Assembly (NCBI RefSeq): GCF_039523035.1
Contig: NZ_BAAAEN010000026.1
Coordinates: 1 to 64,000 of the forward strand
Source of the DNA: Pigmentiphaga daeguensis
GTDB lineage: Bacteria > Pseudomonadota > Gammaproteobacteria > Burkholderiales > Burkholderiaceae_B
Reading direction: 5' to 3'
Length of the DNA stretch: 64,000 nt
Part shown: positions 51,046 to 60,105 of the stretch, piece after piece
Numbering within the stretch: the stretch's first letter is position 1
Layout of the letters: each line of letters begins with the position of its first letter
Position numbers and translations under genes: made by a program
Notes under the pieces: generated by a model
What the model was told of the DNA's origin: nothing
Database searches by the model: none
What the model saw: only the letters and a program-made list of their open reading frames with translations

Positions 51046-52014
51046 TCAGTCCACCTTGCCGATGCGGCGAACGGCGGCCTGCACACGTTCGGCGTCGGTC
51101 TTCCAGTAGGCCGCGAATTCGGGCGCGTCCATGTAGTCGATGGGGCTGCCCAGGTTGAGGAATACCTGTTGCAGTTCCTGTTGCGCGGTGACCTTGCGCA
51201 CCGCCTCGCGCAGCGCGTCGATGACGGGCTTGGGGGTGGCGGCGGGGGCGATCAGGGCCGACCATTGCGTGAACTCGACATCGTAGCCCAGCGACTTCAG
51301 GCTGGGGACGCCGGGCATCGAGGCCAGCGGCTTGGTACCCCAATGGGCGAGGGGCCGCATCTTGCCTGACTTGACGAAGGTGCTGGCGTTGGCGGGCCCG
51401 CTGGCCGCCAGCTGGACCTGCCCGGCCAGCAACGATACCAGGGCCGGGCCGCCGCCCGAGAACGGCACGTGGGTGATGGGAGCGCCCGATGCGGCCTTCA
51501 GCATTTCCATGGGGATGTGCATGGCGCCATACACGCCAGATGACCCGTAGTTCAGCGCCTGCGGGTTCTTCTTGGCATCCGCGACCAGTTCGGCCACCGA
51601 TTTCCACGGCGCGTCGGCCCGGACCACCAGCAGGTTGGGGTCGGCGGTGATGCGCGCAATGGGTACGAACTGGTCCAGCTGAAAGGCCGGCTTGCGGCCC
51701 AGCAGGCGGTCGGCCTCGGGCAGCCCCGATATGGACGACAGCGTCAGCAGCAGCGTGTAGCCGTCGGGCTTGGCGCGCGCGACCATGCCCGTGCCCACGA
51801 CACCGCCGGCGCCACCCTTGTTCTCGACGATGACCGGCTGTTTCAATTCATGGCCCAAGGCATCGGCCAGCGGGCGGGCGATGTTGTCGGCCAGGCCGCC
51901 GGCCGCATTCGGCACGACGATCGTGACGGGCCCGGCGGGGAAGGGCGCGGCGGCCATCGCGGGGCCGGCGATGGTGCCCAGCGCGGCCAGGCAGGGGATG
52001 AGTTTCTTGAGCAT
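51046..52014 (-). CDS. Bug (TctC)-family substrate-binding protein of the aspartate dehydrogenase operon
   Basis: 322 residues, intact. Signal peptide (about 21 residues ending AMAAA), then PFPAGPVTIVVPNAAGGLADNIAR, VIVENKGGAGGVVG and KPDGYTLLL. AAGGACC upstream. It lies between the aspartate dehydrogenase-like gene and the coupled esterase, suggesting a periplasmic receptor for a dicarboxylate or amino-acid-like ligand. Confidence 0.9.
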   Translation of the reverse strand: MLKKLIPCLAALGTIAGPAMAAAPFPAGPVTIVVPNAAGGLADNIARPLADALGHELKQPVIVENKGGAGGVVGTGMVARAKPDGYTLLLTLSSISGLPEADRLLGRKPAFQLDQFVPIARITADPNLLVVRADAPWKSVAELVADAKKNPQALNYGSSGVYGAMHIPMEMLKAASGAPITHVPFSGGGPALVSLLAGQVQLAASGPANASTFVKSGKMRPLAHWGTKPLASMPGVPSLKSLGYDVEFTQWSALIAPAATPKPVIDALREAVRKVTAQQELQQVFLNLGSPIDYMDAPEFAAYWKTDAERVQAAVRRIGKVD

Positions 52015-52072
52015 GATGGTCCTTGCAACGATGTCGTGGGTGCCGCGCCGGGCGCCGGCACGCACAGGGGGG

Positions 52073-52870
52073 TCAGATCACGATGGCGTTCAGGCGGTTG
52101 CGCACGGCGCGCACGATGGACATGCCGGCCAGCGCCGAGGTCTTGGGGTTGGACGCGAAGGCGGCGGCCTCGACCATGACCTCGAGCCGGCCGAAGGCGC
52201 CACGCGCCGAAATGGTGTGCGTGTTGCCGCCGGCGGCGGGGTCGGCGATCAGGCGGACCCGGGTCTGGTCCAGCCCCATGCCGGCCAGCCCGACCATGGC
52301 GGCGACGTTGGCGTTCTGCGGGAAGGTCGCGGCGGCTTCGCGCGCGGTGCCTTCGAAGAACACCGTGGCTTCGGCAAGATGTTCCAGGTCGCACAGGCTG
52401 GCGGCCGCCGTGCCTTGCCAGCTGCCAGGGGGCTTGCGCCCGGTGTAGTCCACCGATACCAGTCCGCTGTCGCGTGCGGCCGCCAGTGCGTCGACGCCGG
52501 CCAGCGCGCCCGGCACCAGCGTCAGCTGCGCCCCGCCCGCCCGGCAGGCCGCATCCAGCCGGTCGACCATGCCGGGCAGCGCCAGCGCGCCCACCGACGC
52601 GACGATGGTGTCGATACCCTGTTCCAGCAGCCGGGGCACCAGGGTACCCAGCGCTTCATGGCCGGCGCATTCGACGGCGAAGTCGGGGCGGGTTTCCAGG
52701 CCGTCGACCGATTGCACCACCTGGCCATGCCTGCCCAGCTTGCGGCGGGCGTCGTCGGCCCGTTCAGCCCGTTCCAGCACCAGCCACCGGCCGATGCGCG
52801 GATCGTCCCTCAGTTGATCAAAAATCGACTGCCCCATGGCTCCGAAGCCTGCGAGCAAGATGGTCTTCAT
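52073..52870 (-). CDS. L-aspartate dehydrogenase (NadX-like)
   Basis: 265 residues. Rossmann motif AGFGAMGQSI, middle domain, and the family signature FPQNANVAAMVGLAGMGLD with NTHTI holding the catalytic His. These NAD(P)-dependent enzymes deaminate L-aspartate to iminoaspartate/oxaloacetate, in either NAD synthesis or aspartate breakdown. No nadA/nadC nearby, and the Bug and esterase genes downstream point to a catabolic role. Divergent from a GcvA-like LysR gene. Confidence 0.85.
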   Translation of the reverse strand: MKTILLAGFGAMGQSIFDQLRDDPRIGRWLVLERAERADDARRKLGRHGQVVQSVDGLETRPDFAVECAGHEALGTLVPRLLEQGIDTIVASVGALALPGMVDRLDAACRAGGAQLTLVPGALAGVDALAAARDSGLVSVDYTGRKPPGSWQGTAAASLCDLEHLAEATVFFEGTAREAAATFPQNANVAAMVGLAGMGLDQTRVRLIADPAAGGNTHTISARGAFGRLEVMVEAAAFASNPKTSALAGMSIVRAVRNRLNAIVI

Positions 52871-52974
52871 GCGGGAATGCCTCCGGTTCGTCAGACTCGA
52901 ATCGTGCGGGCCTGGGCGCCGTCAGGCAATCGATATATAGTCAACCCGGTTTACTTTTCATCAACATCTCCAGG

Positions 52975-53850
52975 ATGAAACTGCCGCCCCTGAACCCCCT
53001 GCGGGTGTTCGAGTCCGCCTCGCACACCTTGAGCTTCACGCAGACCGCGCGCGAGCTGCACGTGACGACGGGCGCGGTCAGCCGGCAGATCCGCGTACTG
53101 GAGGAATTCCTGGGCATGCGCCTGTTCGAGCGTGCCAGCGGCGAAGTACGCCTGACGCCGGCGGGCCGGGAGTACCGCGACGACCTGAGCGGAGCCTTCG
53201 AGCGCATATCGCAGGCGACCACCAAGGCCCTGAACCGGAACCGGGACCAGCCGCTGCACGTGTGGTGCCAGATGACGTTCGCCATGCGCTGGCTGCTGCC
53301 GCGCATGGCCGAGTTCCATGCGCGGCATCCGGACCGCGATGCCGTTTTCACCACGTCGCTCAAGCAACTGGACAATCTAAGCGACGCCGACGTCGCCATC
53401 TGCATCGGCCATGGCGACTGGCCGGGCGTGATCGCCCACCGGCTGGTGGACATCGAGCTGCTGCCGGTGTGCAGCCCGGCCTTGCTTGCCGGACCGGTGC
53501 CCCTGCGCGTACCGGCGGACCTGGCACGCCATACCCTGCTGCAATCGGCGGCCCGGCCCGACTATTGGGGGCGGTGGCTGGCCGCCCATGGCGTGGACGG
53601 CGTCGACCCGGCGCACGGGCTGACCTTCGAGAACGTCACGCTGGCCTACCAGGCGGCGCTGCAAGGCATGGGCGTCGCCATGGGCCAGTACGCGCTGGTG
53701 GCCGACGACCTGGCCGCCGGCCGGCTGGTTGCGCCGTTCGAAGGGCGGCTCGTGCTGGATTCCGCCTTCTACCTGGTCTATCCCGAACGCCTGCGGAACG
53801 ATGCCCACGTCTGCGATTTTCGCGACTGGGTGATGGCGCAGGCGGCCTGA
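52975..53850 (+). CDS. LysR-family regulator, GcvA-like
   Basis: 291 residues. Opening LNPLRVFESASHTLSFTQTARELHVTTGAVSRQIRVLEEFLG is the GcvA-type DNA-binding domain; the effector domain ends FYLVYPERLRNDAHVCDFRDWVM. The ribosome site is weak. Divergent from the aspartate dehydrogenase operon across 104 bases and probably its activator. Convergent with the aspartoacylase-like gene. Confidence 0.87.
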   Translation: MKLPPLNPLRVFESASHTLSFTQTARELHVTTGAVSRQIRVLEEFLGMRLFERASGEVRLTPAGREYRDDLSGAFERISQATTKALNRNRDQPLHVWCQMTFAMRWLLPRMAEFHARHPDRDAVFTTSLKQLDNLSDADVAICIGHGDWPGVIAHRLVDIELLPVCSPALLAGPVPLRVPADLARHTLLQSAARPDYWGRWLAAHGVDGVDPAHGLTFENVTLAYQAALQGMGVAMGQYALVADDLAAGRLVAPFEGRLVLDSAFYLVYPERLRNDAHVCDFRDWVMAQAA

Positions 53851-53872
53851 TCGCGGTCGGGCCTCCCTAGCC

Positions 53873-54823
53873 TCAGGCGACGCGCCGCGCCAGCCTGACT
53901 ACGGTCACGCCCGGCACGAGTTGCCGCAGCGAAGGCATGACCAGCGTGCAATGGTCGTATGGTGTCGTCACCGGCTCGCCGTCCTGCCAACCGATGACGG
54001 TGCCGGCGCGCTCCAGTTCCTCCAGTCCCTGCCAGGGCTGGGCGAACCGGAAGTCCATGCTGCGCGCGACCACCGGCTGCGTGACCTCGATCGCCTGCTG
54101 GGCGTCCGGCGCGGGGGCGATCCACTCGGCGGGAATGTCGCCTTCGTCGACGATGCCCGAGGCGCGCAGGAAGCGCGCCATCTGGTCCAGCGCCACGGTC
54201 CGGCTTTCGAGCGCGCCGTGGTAGCCGCATTCGATCAGCAGCGAGCGCGTGCCGTTGTCGGTTATCTGGCCGAAGCGTCCGTAGTCGCGCATGCGCACGC
54301 CGTCCTTGTGTCCGGCGTCGACGATGATGTGGCGCGGCGCGCCCAGTTCGCGGGCCAGGTCCAGGTTGCGCGGCTGCATTCCGGTCAGCAGCAGCGGGGC
54401 GCAAGGTTCGTGCATGGAATGCAGGTCCAGCAGCCAGTCGGCTTGCCGCACCCAGGGCAGCAGCGCGGCGGCGCGCGCTCGCTCGCTGGTAGTGGGGGCG
54501 GCGAGCTTGTCGTCGCTCCAGACCCGGTTCAGGTCCTCGTCCAGATAGCGCGAGGCGTCGTGGCGGGCGGCATCGAAGGTGTCGAACGCGGCCAGGTTGC
54601 AGAACGCCAGCGTCAGCTTGCCGCGCCGGGGTCGCAGGCCGGATTCCAGCGCGGTCTTGACCGCCCAGGCGCCGCACAGCTCGTTGCCGTGTACCAGCGA
54701 GGTGACCAGCACATGGCGGCCGGGCGTGCCCGAGTCGAAGTGCCAGACGCCTTCGACGCCGGTGTTGCCGGCACGGACGGCGGACAGGTCGGGCACGGGC
54801 AGCAGGAAATCGTGAGTCGCCAT
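53873..54823 (-). CDS. Succinylglutamate desuccinylase/aspartoacylase family zinc hydrolase
   Basis: 316 residues. The zinc motif HGNE (SLVHGNELCGAW) and the later His of LLDLHSMH, with catalytic Glu in IECGYHG, place it in the AstE/AspA family, which removes acyl groups from amino acids such as N-acetylaspartate. I use ATG 54823 because GAGGA lies exactly 6 bases ahead; the ATG at 54829, which overlaps the Bug stop, has no spacing to the ribosome site. Downstream of a Bug gene in one operon. Confidence 0.84.
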   Translation of the reverse strand: MATHDFLLPVPDLSAVRAGNTGVEGVWHFDSGTPGRHVLVTSLVHGNELCGAWAVKTALESGLRPRRGKLTLAFCNLAAFDTFDAARHDASRYLDEDLNRVWSDDKLAAPTTSERARAAALLPWVRQADWLLDLHSMHEPCAPLLLTGMQPRNLDLARELGAPRHIIVDAGHKDGVRMRDYGRFGQITDNGTRSLLIECGYHGALESRTVALDQMARFLRASGIVDEGDIPAEWIAPAPDAQQAIEVTQPVVARSMDFRFAQPWQGLEELERAGTVIGWQDGEPVTTPYDHCTLVMPSLRQLVPGVTVVRLARRVA

Positions 54824-54825
54824 CT

Positions 54826-55809
54826 TCATTCCTCGATCTTGGCGAACTCGACGATGCGCTTGTACTTCTCGGTCTCCTTGCGCTGGAACTGGGCCAGGTC
54901 GACGCCCGGGGCGGCCACGGTGGATCCCGATTCCTGCATCTTGCTGCGGAACTCCGGCATCTTCAGGACGTCGTCCAGCGCGGCGCGCAGCTTCGCGACC
55001 ACGGGCGCGGGTACGTTGGCGGGGCCGTACAGACCGAACCAGATGTCCATGTTGACGTCCTTCAGGCCGGCTTCGGCGAAGGTGGGGATCTCGGGCGCGA
55101 GCGGCGCGCGCGAGGCCTGCATCAGGCCGATGGGCACGAGCTTGCCGGCCCGGATGTTGGCCAGCGCGCTGGACAGCACGAACACGCCGAATTGCAGTTG
55201 GCCGCCCATGATGTCGCTGGCCAGCGGCGCGACGCCGCGATAGGGTACGTGCACCAGCTGCAGGCCGCCCGCTTCCTTCAGGCTCTCGGCCGACAGGTGC
55301 AGCGCGGTGCCGACGCCCGAGGTGCCGAAGCTGAACTTGCCGGGATTGGCGCGGGCCTGGGCCAGGAACTCGGAGATGTTCTTGATGGGGGAGTTGGCCG
55401 AGGCCACCAGCACCATGGGCTGGGTGCTGATCATGCCGATGGGCGTGAAATCCTTCAGGCCATCGTACTTGACCGCCTTGTTGATGAGGCTGGCGATGGC
55501 CATCTCGTTGGATGCGCCCAGCAGCAGCGTGTAGCCGTCGGCGCGGGCCTTGGCCACGCGCTGGGCGCCGATCACGCCGCCGGCGCCACCCACGTTCTCG
55601 ACGATGACGCGTTCGCCGATGCGCTTGGACAGCGCCTCGCCGAACAGGCGGGCGGTCAGGTCGGTGCTGCCGCCGGCCGGGTAGCCCACTACCAGGGTGA
55701 TGGGGCGGGCGGGATAGTCGTCTTGCGCATGGGCCGGGACGGCGGCGGCGCCGGCGCAGGCGGCGAGCGCCAGCATGAGGGCGCGGCGCGTAAGGGTAGG
55801 CTGGTTCAT
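54826..55809 (-). CDS. Bug (TctC)-family substrate-binding protein beside aspartoacylase
   Basis: 327 residues, intact. Signal with twin arginines (TRRALMLALAACAGAAAVPAHAQ; Tat or Sec), then DYPARPITLVVGYPAGGSTDLTAR, VIVENVGGAGGVIG and RADGYTLLL. Periplasmic receptor; its coupling to the aspartoacylase-family gene suggests an acylated amino acid or dicarboxylate ligand. A LysR gene lies 200 bases upstream on the same strand. Confidence 0.9.
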   Translation of the reverse strand: MNQPTLTRRALMLALAACAGAAAVPAHAQDDYPARPITLVVGYPAGGSTDLTARLFGEALSKRIGERVIVENVGGAGGVIGAQRVAKARADGYTLLLGASNEMAIASLINKAVKYDGLKDFTPIGMISTQPMVLVASANSPIKNISEFLAQARANPGKFSFGTSGVGTALHLSAESLKEAGGLQLVHVPYRGVAPLASDIMGGQLQFGVFVLSSALANIRAGKLVPIGLMQASRAPLAPEIPTFAEAGLKDVNMDIWFGLYGPANVPAPVVAKLRAALDDVLKMPEFRSKMQESGSTVAAPGVDLAQFQRKETEKYKRIVEFAKIEE

Positions 55810-56010
55810 GGTGAGGCCCCGTACAGAGCAGTTATCGTGCCGCCATCCTTGCGCACGGCATGGATGCAAAGGTGCGAATCAGGCACATGTATGTGCGGAT
55901 TCGGCCCCGCACCAGGGTTTGCCCCAGGAAGGTGCGGAGGTGGCGGATATACGAAACGCTTGGCGCCCCAGGGTGGTGCGGGAAGCGGGCGGGGCTTCCC
56001 GCGGTACGGA

Positions 56011-56922
56011 TCAGCGGGCGAATTCCGTCGCTGCCCAGACCGCCTCGACCACGTCGGCCTGGCGCGCGCGGGGCCGGTACAGCCGGACCTCGAACGGGAC
56101 TTCGTCGCTGCGGCCGCCCAGGACCACCATGTTGCGGCGCTGGCAGTCCGCCGCCACCATGGACCAGGGCAGCCACGCGACGCCCAGGCCCTTCTTGACG
56201 AATTCGTAGACGGCGTCGGCCGAGTCGCAGCGCAGGAACACGTTCATGCCCGCCAGCGGATTGCGCTCGAAATGCTCGCTCAGCAGCCGTTCCATGGACA
56301 GGCCGATGCCGTAGGCGATCAGCGGCGTGGCCTGGCTGGCGCCGATCAGGCTGTAGCGGGGCTTGCCTTGCGCATCGGCCACGCTGACGGGGACCAGCTT
56401 CTCCGTGGACAGCGTCAGGTGGCGATAGCGGTGGCCGTTCAGCGGCACCGACAGCGCGCGGTGCTCGTAGCAGCACAGCATGTCGACCTTGCTCTGTTCA
56501 AGCATGGCGGCAAGGTCGGAAGTCGCGCCGGTGATGATGTCGATCTGCGCCTTGCCCCGCAGCGGGCTGCGCGGCATGTGGGTGATGCGAGCCAGCCAGT
56601 CGGCCACCAGGGTGCGGGCCAGGGTGCGGCCCGTGCCTATGCGCAGGCTCATGCCCTGGTTGGTGCCGTGGCGCTGGATTTGCGAGCGGGCGTTGGCGAC
56701 GCTTTCGACCGTGCGTTCCGCGGTCTTGAGCATGACCTCGCCCTCGGGGGTGAGCTGGACCGGCGTGCGATTGCGTTCCACCAGCGGCGCTCCGGCCCAG
56801 ACCTCCAGCGCGCGGATGCGGCGGCCGAAGGCGGGATGGGTGACGTGCCGCATTTCAGCGGCGCGCACGAAGCTTTGCGTGCGGGCGAGCGCGATGAGGT
56901 CTTCGAAGAGTTTGAGGTCCAT
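56011..56922 (-). CDS. LysR-family transcriptional regulator
   Basis: 303 residues. HTH region LKLFEDLIALARTQSFVRAAEMRHVTHPAFGRRIRALEVWAGAPL, where HPAFGRRIR replaces the more common QSAVSRQI, matches the HypT/YjiE-like LysR branch. Full effector domain. It reads in the same direction as the Bug-aspartoacylase pair downstream and may regulate it; it could also control the ABC transporter genes on its other side. Confidence 0.85.
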   Translation of the reverse strand: MDLKLFEDLIALARTQSFVRAAEMRHVTHPAFGRRIRALEVWAGAPLVERNRTPVQLTPEGEVMLKTAERTVESVANARSQIQRHGTNQGMSLRIGTGRTLARTLVADWLARITHMPRSPLRGKAQIDIITGATSDLAAMLEQSKVDMLCCYEHRALSVPLNGHRYRHLTLSTEKLVPVSVADAQGKPRYSLIGASQATPLIAYGIGLSMERLLSEHFERNPLAGMNVFLRCDSADAVYEFVKKGLGVAWLPWSMVAADCQRRNMVVLGGRSDEVPFEVRLYRPRARQADVVEAVWAATEFAR

Positions 56923-57022
56923 GAGTTCCGGATTTTAATGCCTCGGGGTGCTCATCCCCGGTTGGCTTGCTCAATCGTAATAATTGGGCGTTTCGGGTTC
57001 ATGGCGCCGCCGCCGGATCCGC

Positions 57023-57769
57023 TCAGTGCAGGATCTGGCTCAGGAACAGCCGGGTGCGCTCGTTCTGCGGATTCGAGAAGAAGGCCTCGGGGGTGTTCTG
57101 TTCGACGATCTGGCCCTGGTCCATGAAGATCACGCGGTCCGCGACCTGCCTGGCGAAGCCCATTTCGTGCGTCACGCACAGCATGGTGATGCCGGTCTCG
57201 GCCAGCGAGGTCATCACGTCCAGCACTTCCTTGACCATCTCCGGATCGAGCGCGGAGGTCGGTTCGTCGAACAGGATGATCTTGGGCGACATGCACAGCG
57301 ATCGCGCGATGGCGACCCGCTGCTGCTGCCCGCCCGAGAGCTGTCCCGGGTACTTGTGCGCCTGCTCCGGAATGCGCACCCGTTCCAGGTACTGCATGGC
57401 GGCGGCCTCGGCCTGCGCCTTGGGCTGCTTGAGCACCCATATCGGGCCCAGCGTCAGGTTCTGCAGGACGGTCAGGTGCGGGAAGAGGTTGAAATGCTGG
57501 AACACCATCCCGACTTCCCGCCGGATCGCCTCGATGTCCTTCAGGTCGCTGGTCAGTTCTATGCCGCCCACGGCGATGCGGCCCTGCTGGTGTTCCTCCA
57601 GGCGGTTGATGCAGCGGATCAGCGTGGACTTGCCGGATCCGGACGGGCCGCAGATGACGATGCGTTCGCCGCGCTCCACCGCAAGGTCGATGTCGCGCAG
57701 CACCTGGTACTTGCCGAACCATTTGCTGACGCCTTCCATTTGTATGATCGGCTGCGTGGATGAGGACAT
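57023..57769 (-). CDS. aapP: Polar amino-acid ABC transporter, ATP-binding protein
   Basis: 248 residues. Walker A GPSGSGKST, signature LSGGQQQR, Walker B IILFDEPTSALDP and H-loop VTHEMGF are complete. Very close in style to AapP/BztD/GlnQ ATPases. Last gene of the four-gene operon (receptor, two permeases, ATPase), 44 bases after the second permease. Confidence 0.92.
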   Translation of the reverse strand: MSSSTQPIIQMEGVSKWFGKYQVLRDIDLAVERGERIVICGPSGSGKSTLIRCINRLEEHQQGRIAVGGIELTSDLKDIEAIRREVGMVFQHFNLFPHLTVLQNLTLGPIWVLKQPKAQAEAAAMQYLERVRIPEQAHKYPGQLSGGQQQRVAIARSLCMSPKIILFDEPTSALDPEMVKEVLDVMTSLAETGITMLCVTHEMGFARQVADRVIFMDQGQIVEQNTPEAFFSNPQNERTRLFLSQILH

Positions 57770-57813
57770 GGCGGTTTTCCTGTCGGGGGCTTGCGTCCGG
57801 GCGGGACGGGAGC

Positions 57814-58944
57814 TCATCGTTCCCGGTCCGTGCGCAGGCGCTTCTCCAGCGATTGGCTGTAGCGCGACATCGCGAAGCAGAATACGAAGTAGATGGCGGC
57901 GATGAACAGGTAGGCCTCGACCGAGAAACCCGGCCAGGCGGCATCGGCCAGCGAGGCCTTGGCCGATTGGGTAAGGTCGAAGATGCCGATGATCACCACC
58001 AGCGAGGTGTCCTTGAACACCAGGATGAACATGCTGACCAGCGGCGCGATGATGGTCTTGAGCGCCTGCGGCAGCACGATCAGGCGCATCTGCTGCCAGT
58101 AGCCCAGGCCGATCGAGTCGGCGCCCTCGTACTGGCCCTTGGGGATGGCCTGCAGGCCGCCCCGCACCAGTTCGGCCAGGTAGGCGGCGGCGAACAGGAT
58201 GATGGCGATCTGCGCGCGCAGCAGCTTGTCTATGCTCATGCCCTCGGGCAGGAACAGCGGCAGCATGACCGAGGACATGAACAGCAGGCTGATCAGCGGC
58301 ACGCCGCGTATCAGTTCGATGTAGACCACGCACAGGGCCTTGATCGCGGGCAGGCGCGAGCGGCGCCCCAGCGCCAGCAGCACGCCCAGGGGAAAGGCCA
58401 GGCCCATGCCGAAGGTGGCCAGGATCAGCGTCAGCGGCAGGCCGCCCCACAGCGTGTTCTCGACGTATTGCAGGCCCAGCACGCCGCCCCACATCAGGAT
58501 GCCGGTGGCCGTCAGCGCGACGATCCAGACCAGCGCCAGCCAGCGGTTCCAGAAGCGGCGCAGGCAACTGGCCACAACGGCGCCGATCAGCAGCGCGCTG
58601 GCCAGCAGCGGGCGCCATTGTTCGTCGTAGGGATACAGGCCGAACAGGATCAGCCGGTGCTTCTCGGCGATGAAGGCCCAGCACGCGCCGCCGGCCTCGC
58701 GGCATTCCTGCGCCGACGAGGCCACGAAGGTCGCGCGTATCAGTCCCCATTCCACCAGCGCCGGCACGATCATCAGCAGCAGCCAGGCCACCAGCAGCGT
58801 CAGTACGACGTTTAACGGAGACGAGAAGAGGCCCCCCCCTACGCGCTTCGCGCGCCCCCCAGGGGGCGGCGCTGGCGGACCGGCGGAGCCGGATCCGCGG
58901 CGCCCTGGAGCAGAGTCATCGTCGATGAGGGACGCCGCCTCCAT
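57814..58944 (-). CDS. aapM: Polar amino-acid ABC permease (AapM-like) with a repeat-derived N-terminus
   Basis: 376 residues. Membrane part starts at SSPLNVVLTLLVAWLLLMIVPALV; the permease loop reads YIELIRGVPLISLLFMSSVMLPLFLP, with EAA region EGADSIGLGYWQQMRLIVLPQALKTIIAP. Residues ~12-38 (APGRRGSGSAGPPAPPPGGRA and following) are encoded by a GC-rich dispersed repeat that has entered the gene in frame. The start ATG overlaps the stop of the first permease (TAATG), so that start is well supported. Confidence 0.88.
   Translation of the reverse strand: MEAASLIDDDSAPGRRGSGSAGPPAPPPGGRAKRVGGGLFSSPLNVVLTLLVAWLLLMIVPALVEWGLIRATFVASSAQECREAGGACWAFIAEKHRLILFGLYPYDEQWRPLLASALLIGAVVASCLRRFWNRWLALVWIVALTATGILMWGGVLGLQYVENTLWGGLPLTLILATFGMGLAFPLGVLLALGRRSRLPAIKALCVVYIELIRGVPLISLLFMSSVMLPLFLPEGMSIDKLLRAQIAIILFAAAYLAELVRGGLQAIPKGQYEGADSIGLGYWQQMRLIVLPQALKTIIAPLVSMFILVFKDTSLVVIIGIFDLTQSAKASLADAAWPGFSVEAYLFIAAIYFVFCFAMSRYSQSLEKRLRTDRER
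58830..58910. repeat. GC-rich dispersed palindromic repeat inside the aapM coding region
   Basis: CCCCCCCCTACGCGCTTCGCG, then GCCCCCCAGGGGGC and a second dyad with GGCGGAGCCGGATCCGCGGCGCC. This style of unit is common between genes in Bordetella/Achromobacter-type genomes, and a shorter relative is at 30672-30736. Here it is translated as the N-terminal linker of the second permease. Confidence 0.75.
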
Positions 58945-60098
58945 TATCGTTCCACCAGCGCCATACGGCGGTTGTACAGATTCATCAGCACCGAGATCGT
59001 CAGGCTGACCGCCAGGTACACCGCCATGATGATCAGCACGCCCTCGATCGCCTGGCCGGTCTGGTTCAACGTCGTGTTGGCGATGGAGACGATGTCCGGA
59101 TAGCCGATGGCGACGGCCAGCGAGCTGTTCTTGGTCAGGTTCAGGTACTGGCTGGTGACCGGCGGGATGATGACCCGCAGCGCCTGGGGCAGCACGACCA
59201 GCCGCAGGACCTTGCTGCGCCGCAGGCCCAGGGACTCGGCGGCTTCCCACTGGCCGCGGTTCACGGACTGGATGCCGGCGCGCACCACTTCGGCGATGAA
59301 CGCCGCCGTGTAAATGACCAGCCCGAACAGCAGCGCCGTGAACTCGGGGGTAAGCGTGGCGCCGCCGATGAAGCCGAATCCTTGCAGGCGGGGCACATCG
59401 AACTGCACGGGCGCGCCGCCCGCCAGCCACCCGGCCAGCGGCAGTCCGACCAGCAGCGCGACGACCCAGTGGGCAATGGGGCGCACGTCTCCGCTGTGCT
59501 GCTGGCGCGTGCGCATCCAGTGGGCCAGCACCAGCGACAGCACGACCGCCAGGCCGAATCCCGCCGCGGCCAGGTCGAAGCCCAGGTGGTCGGCGGGCAG
59601 CGGCAGCTTGATGCCGCGGTTGGACAGGAACACGCCGGGCAGCAGCTCCAGCGCCTGGCGGGCCGGGGGCAGGGTCTCGGTGATCAGCGCATACCACAGG
59701 AAGAGTTGCAGCAGCAGCGGCGTGTTGCGCATCAGTTCGACGTACACCGATGCCAGCCGCGCCACCAGCCAGTTGCGCGACAGGCGGGCAATGCCCACTA
59801 CCGTGCCCAGGATCGTCGCCAGCACGATGCCGGCCGCCGCCACGCGCAGCGTGTTCAGCAGGCCGACCAGGATGGCGCGCGCATAGGTGTCCTGCGGATC
59901 GTAGCGGATGGGCGTCTCGCCGATGGCGAAGCCCGCTTCGCGTCCCAGGAAGCCGAAGCCCGACGCGATGTTGCGGGCGGCCAGGTTGGCCAGCGTGTTC
60001 GAGACCAGGAACCAGGCCAGCCCGGCGACGGCGGCCAGGGCGACGGCCTGGTAGACCGCCGACCGGACGGAAGGGTTGCTCCAGCTGAACCGGGTCAT
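58944..60098 (-). CDS. aapQ: Polar amino-acid ABC permease (AapQ-like)
   Basis: 384 residues, about eight membrane helices. Contains VELMRNTPLLLQLFLWY and the EAA loop REQ-like QWEAAESLGLRRSKVLRLVVLPQALRVIIPP. The extended central part (residues ~150-240) is typical of AapQ/BztB compared with short GlnP permeases. Partner of AapM; 7 bases after the receptor gene stop and 1-base overlap with aapM. Confidence 0.91.
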   Translation of the reverse strand: MTRFSWSNPSVRSAVYQAVALAAVAGLAWFLVSNTLANLAARNIASGFGFLGREAGFAIGETPIRYDPQDTYARAILVGLLNTLRVAAAGIVLATILGTVVGIARLSRNWLVARLASVYVELMRNTPLLLQLFLWYALITETLPPARQALELLPGVFLSNRGIKLPLPADHLGFDLAAAGFGLAVVLSLVLAHWMRTRQQHSGDVRPIAHWVVALLVGLPLAGWLAGGAPVQFDVPRLQGFGFIGGATLTPEFTALLFGLVIYTAAFIAEVVRAGIQSVNRGQWEAAESLGLRRSKVLRLVVLPQALRVIIPPVTSQYLNLTKNSSLAVAIGYPDIVSIANTTLNQTGQAIEGVLIIMAVYLAVSLTISVLMNLYNRRMALVER

Positions 60099-60105
60099 GC
60101 GCGCA

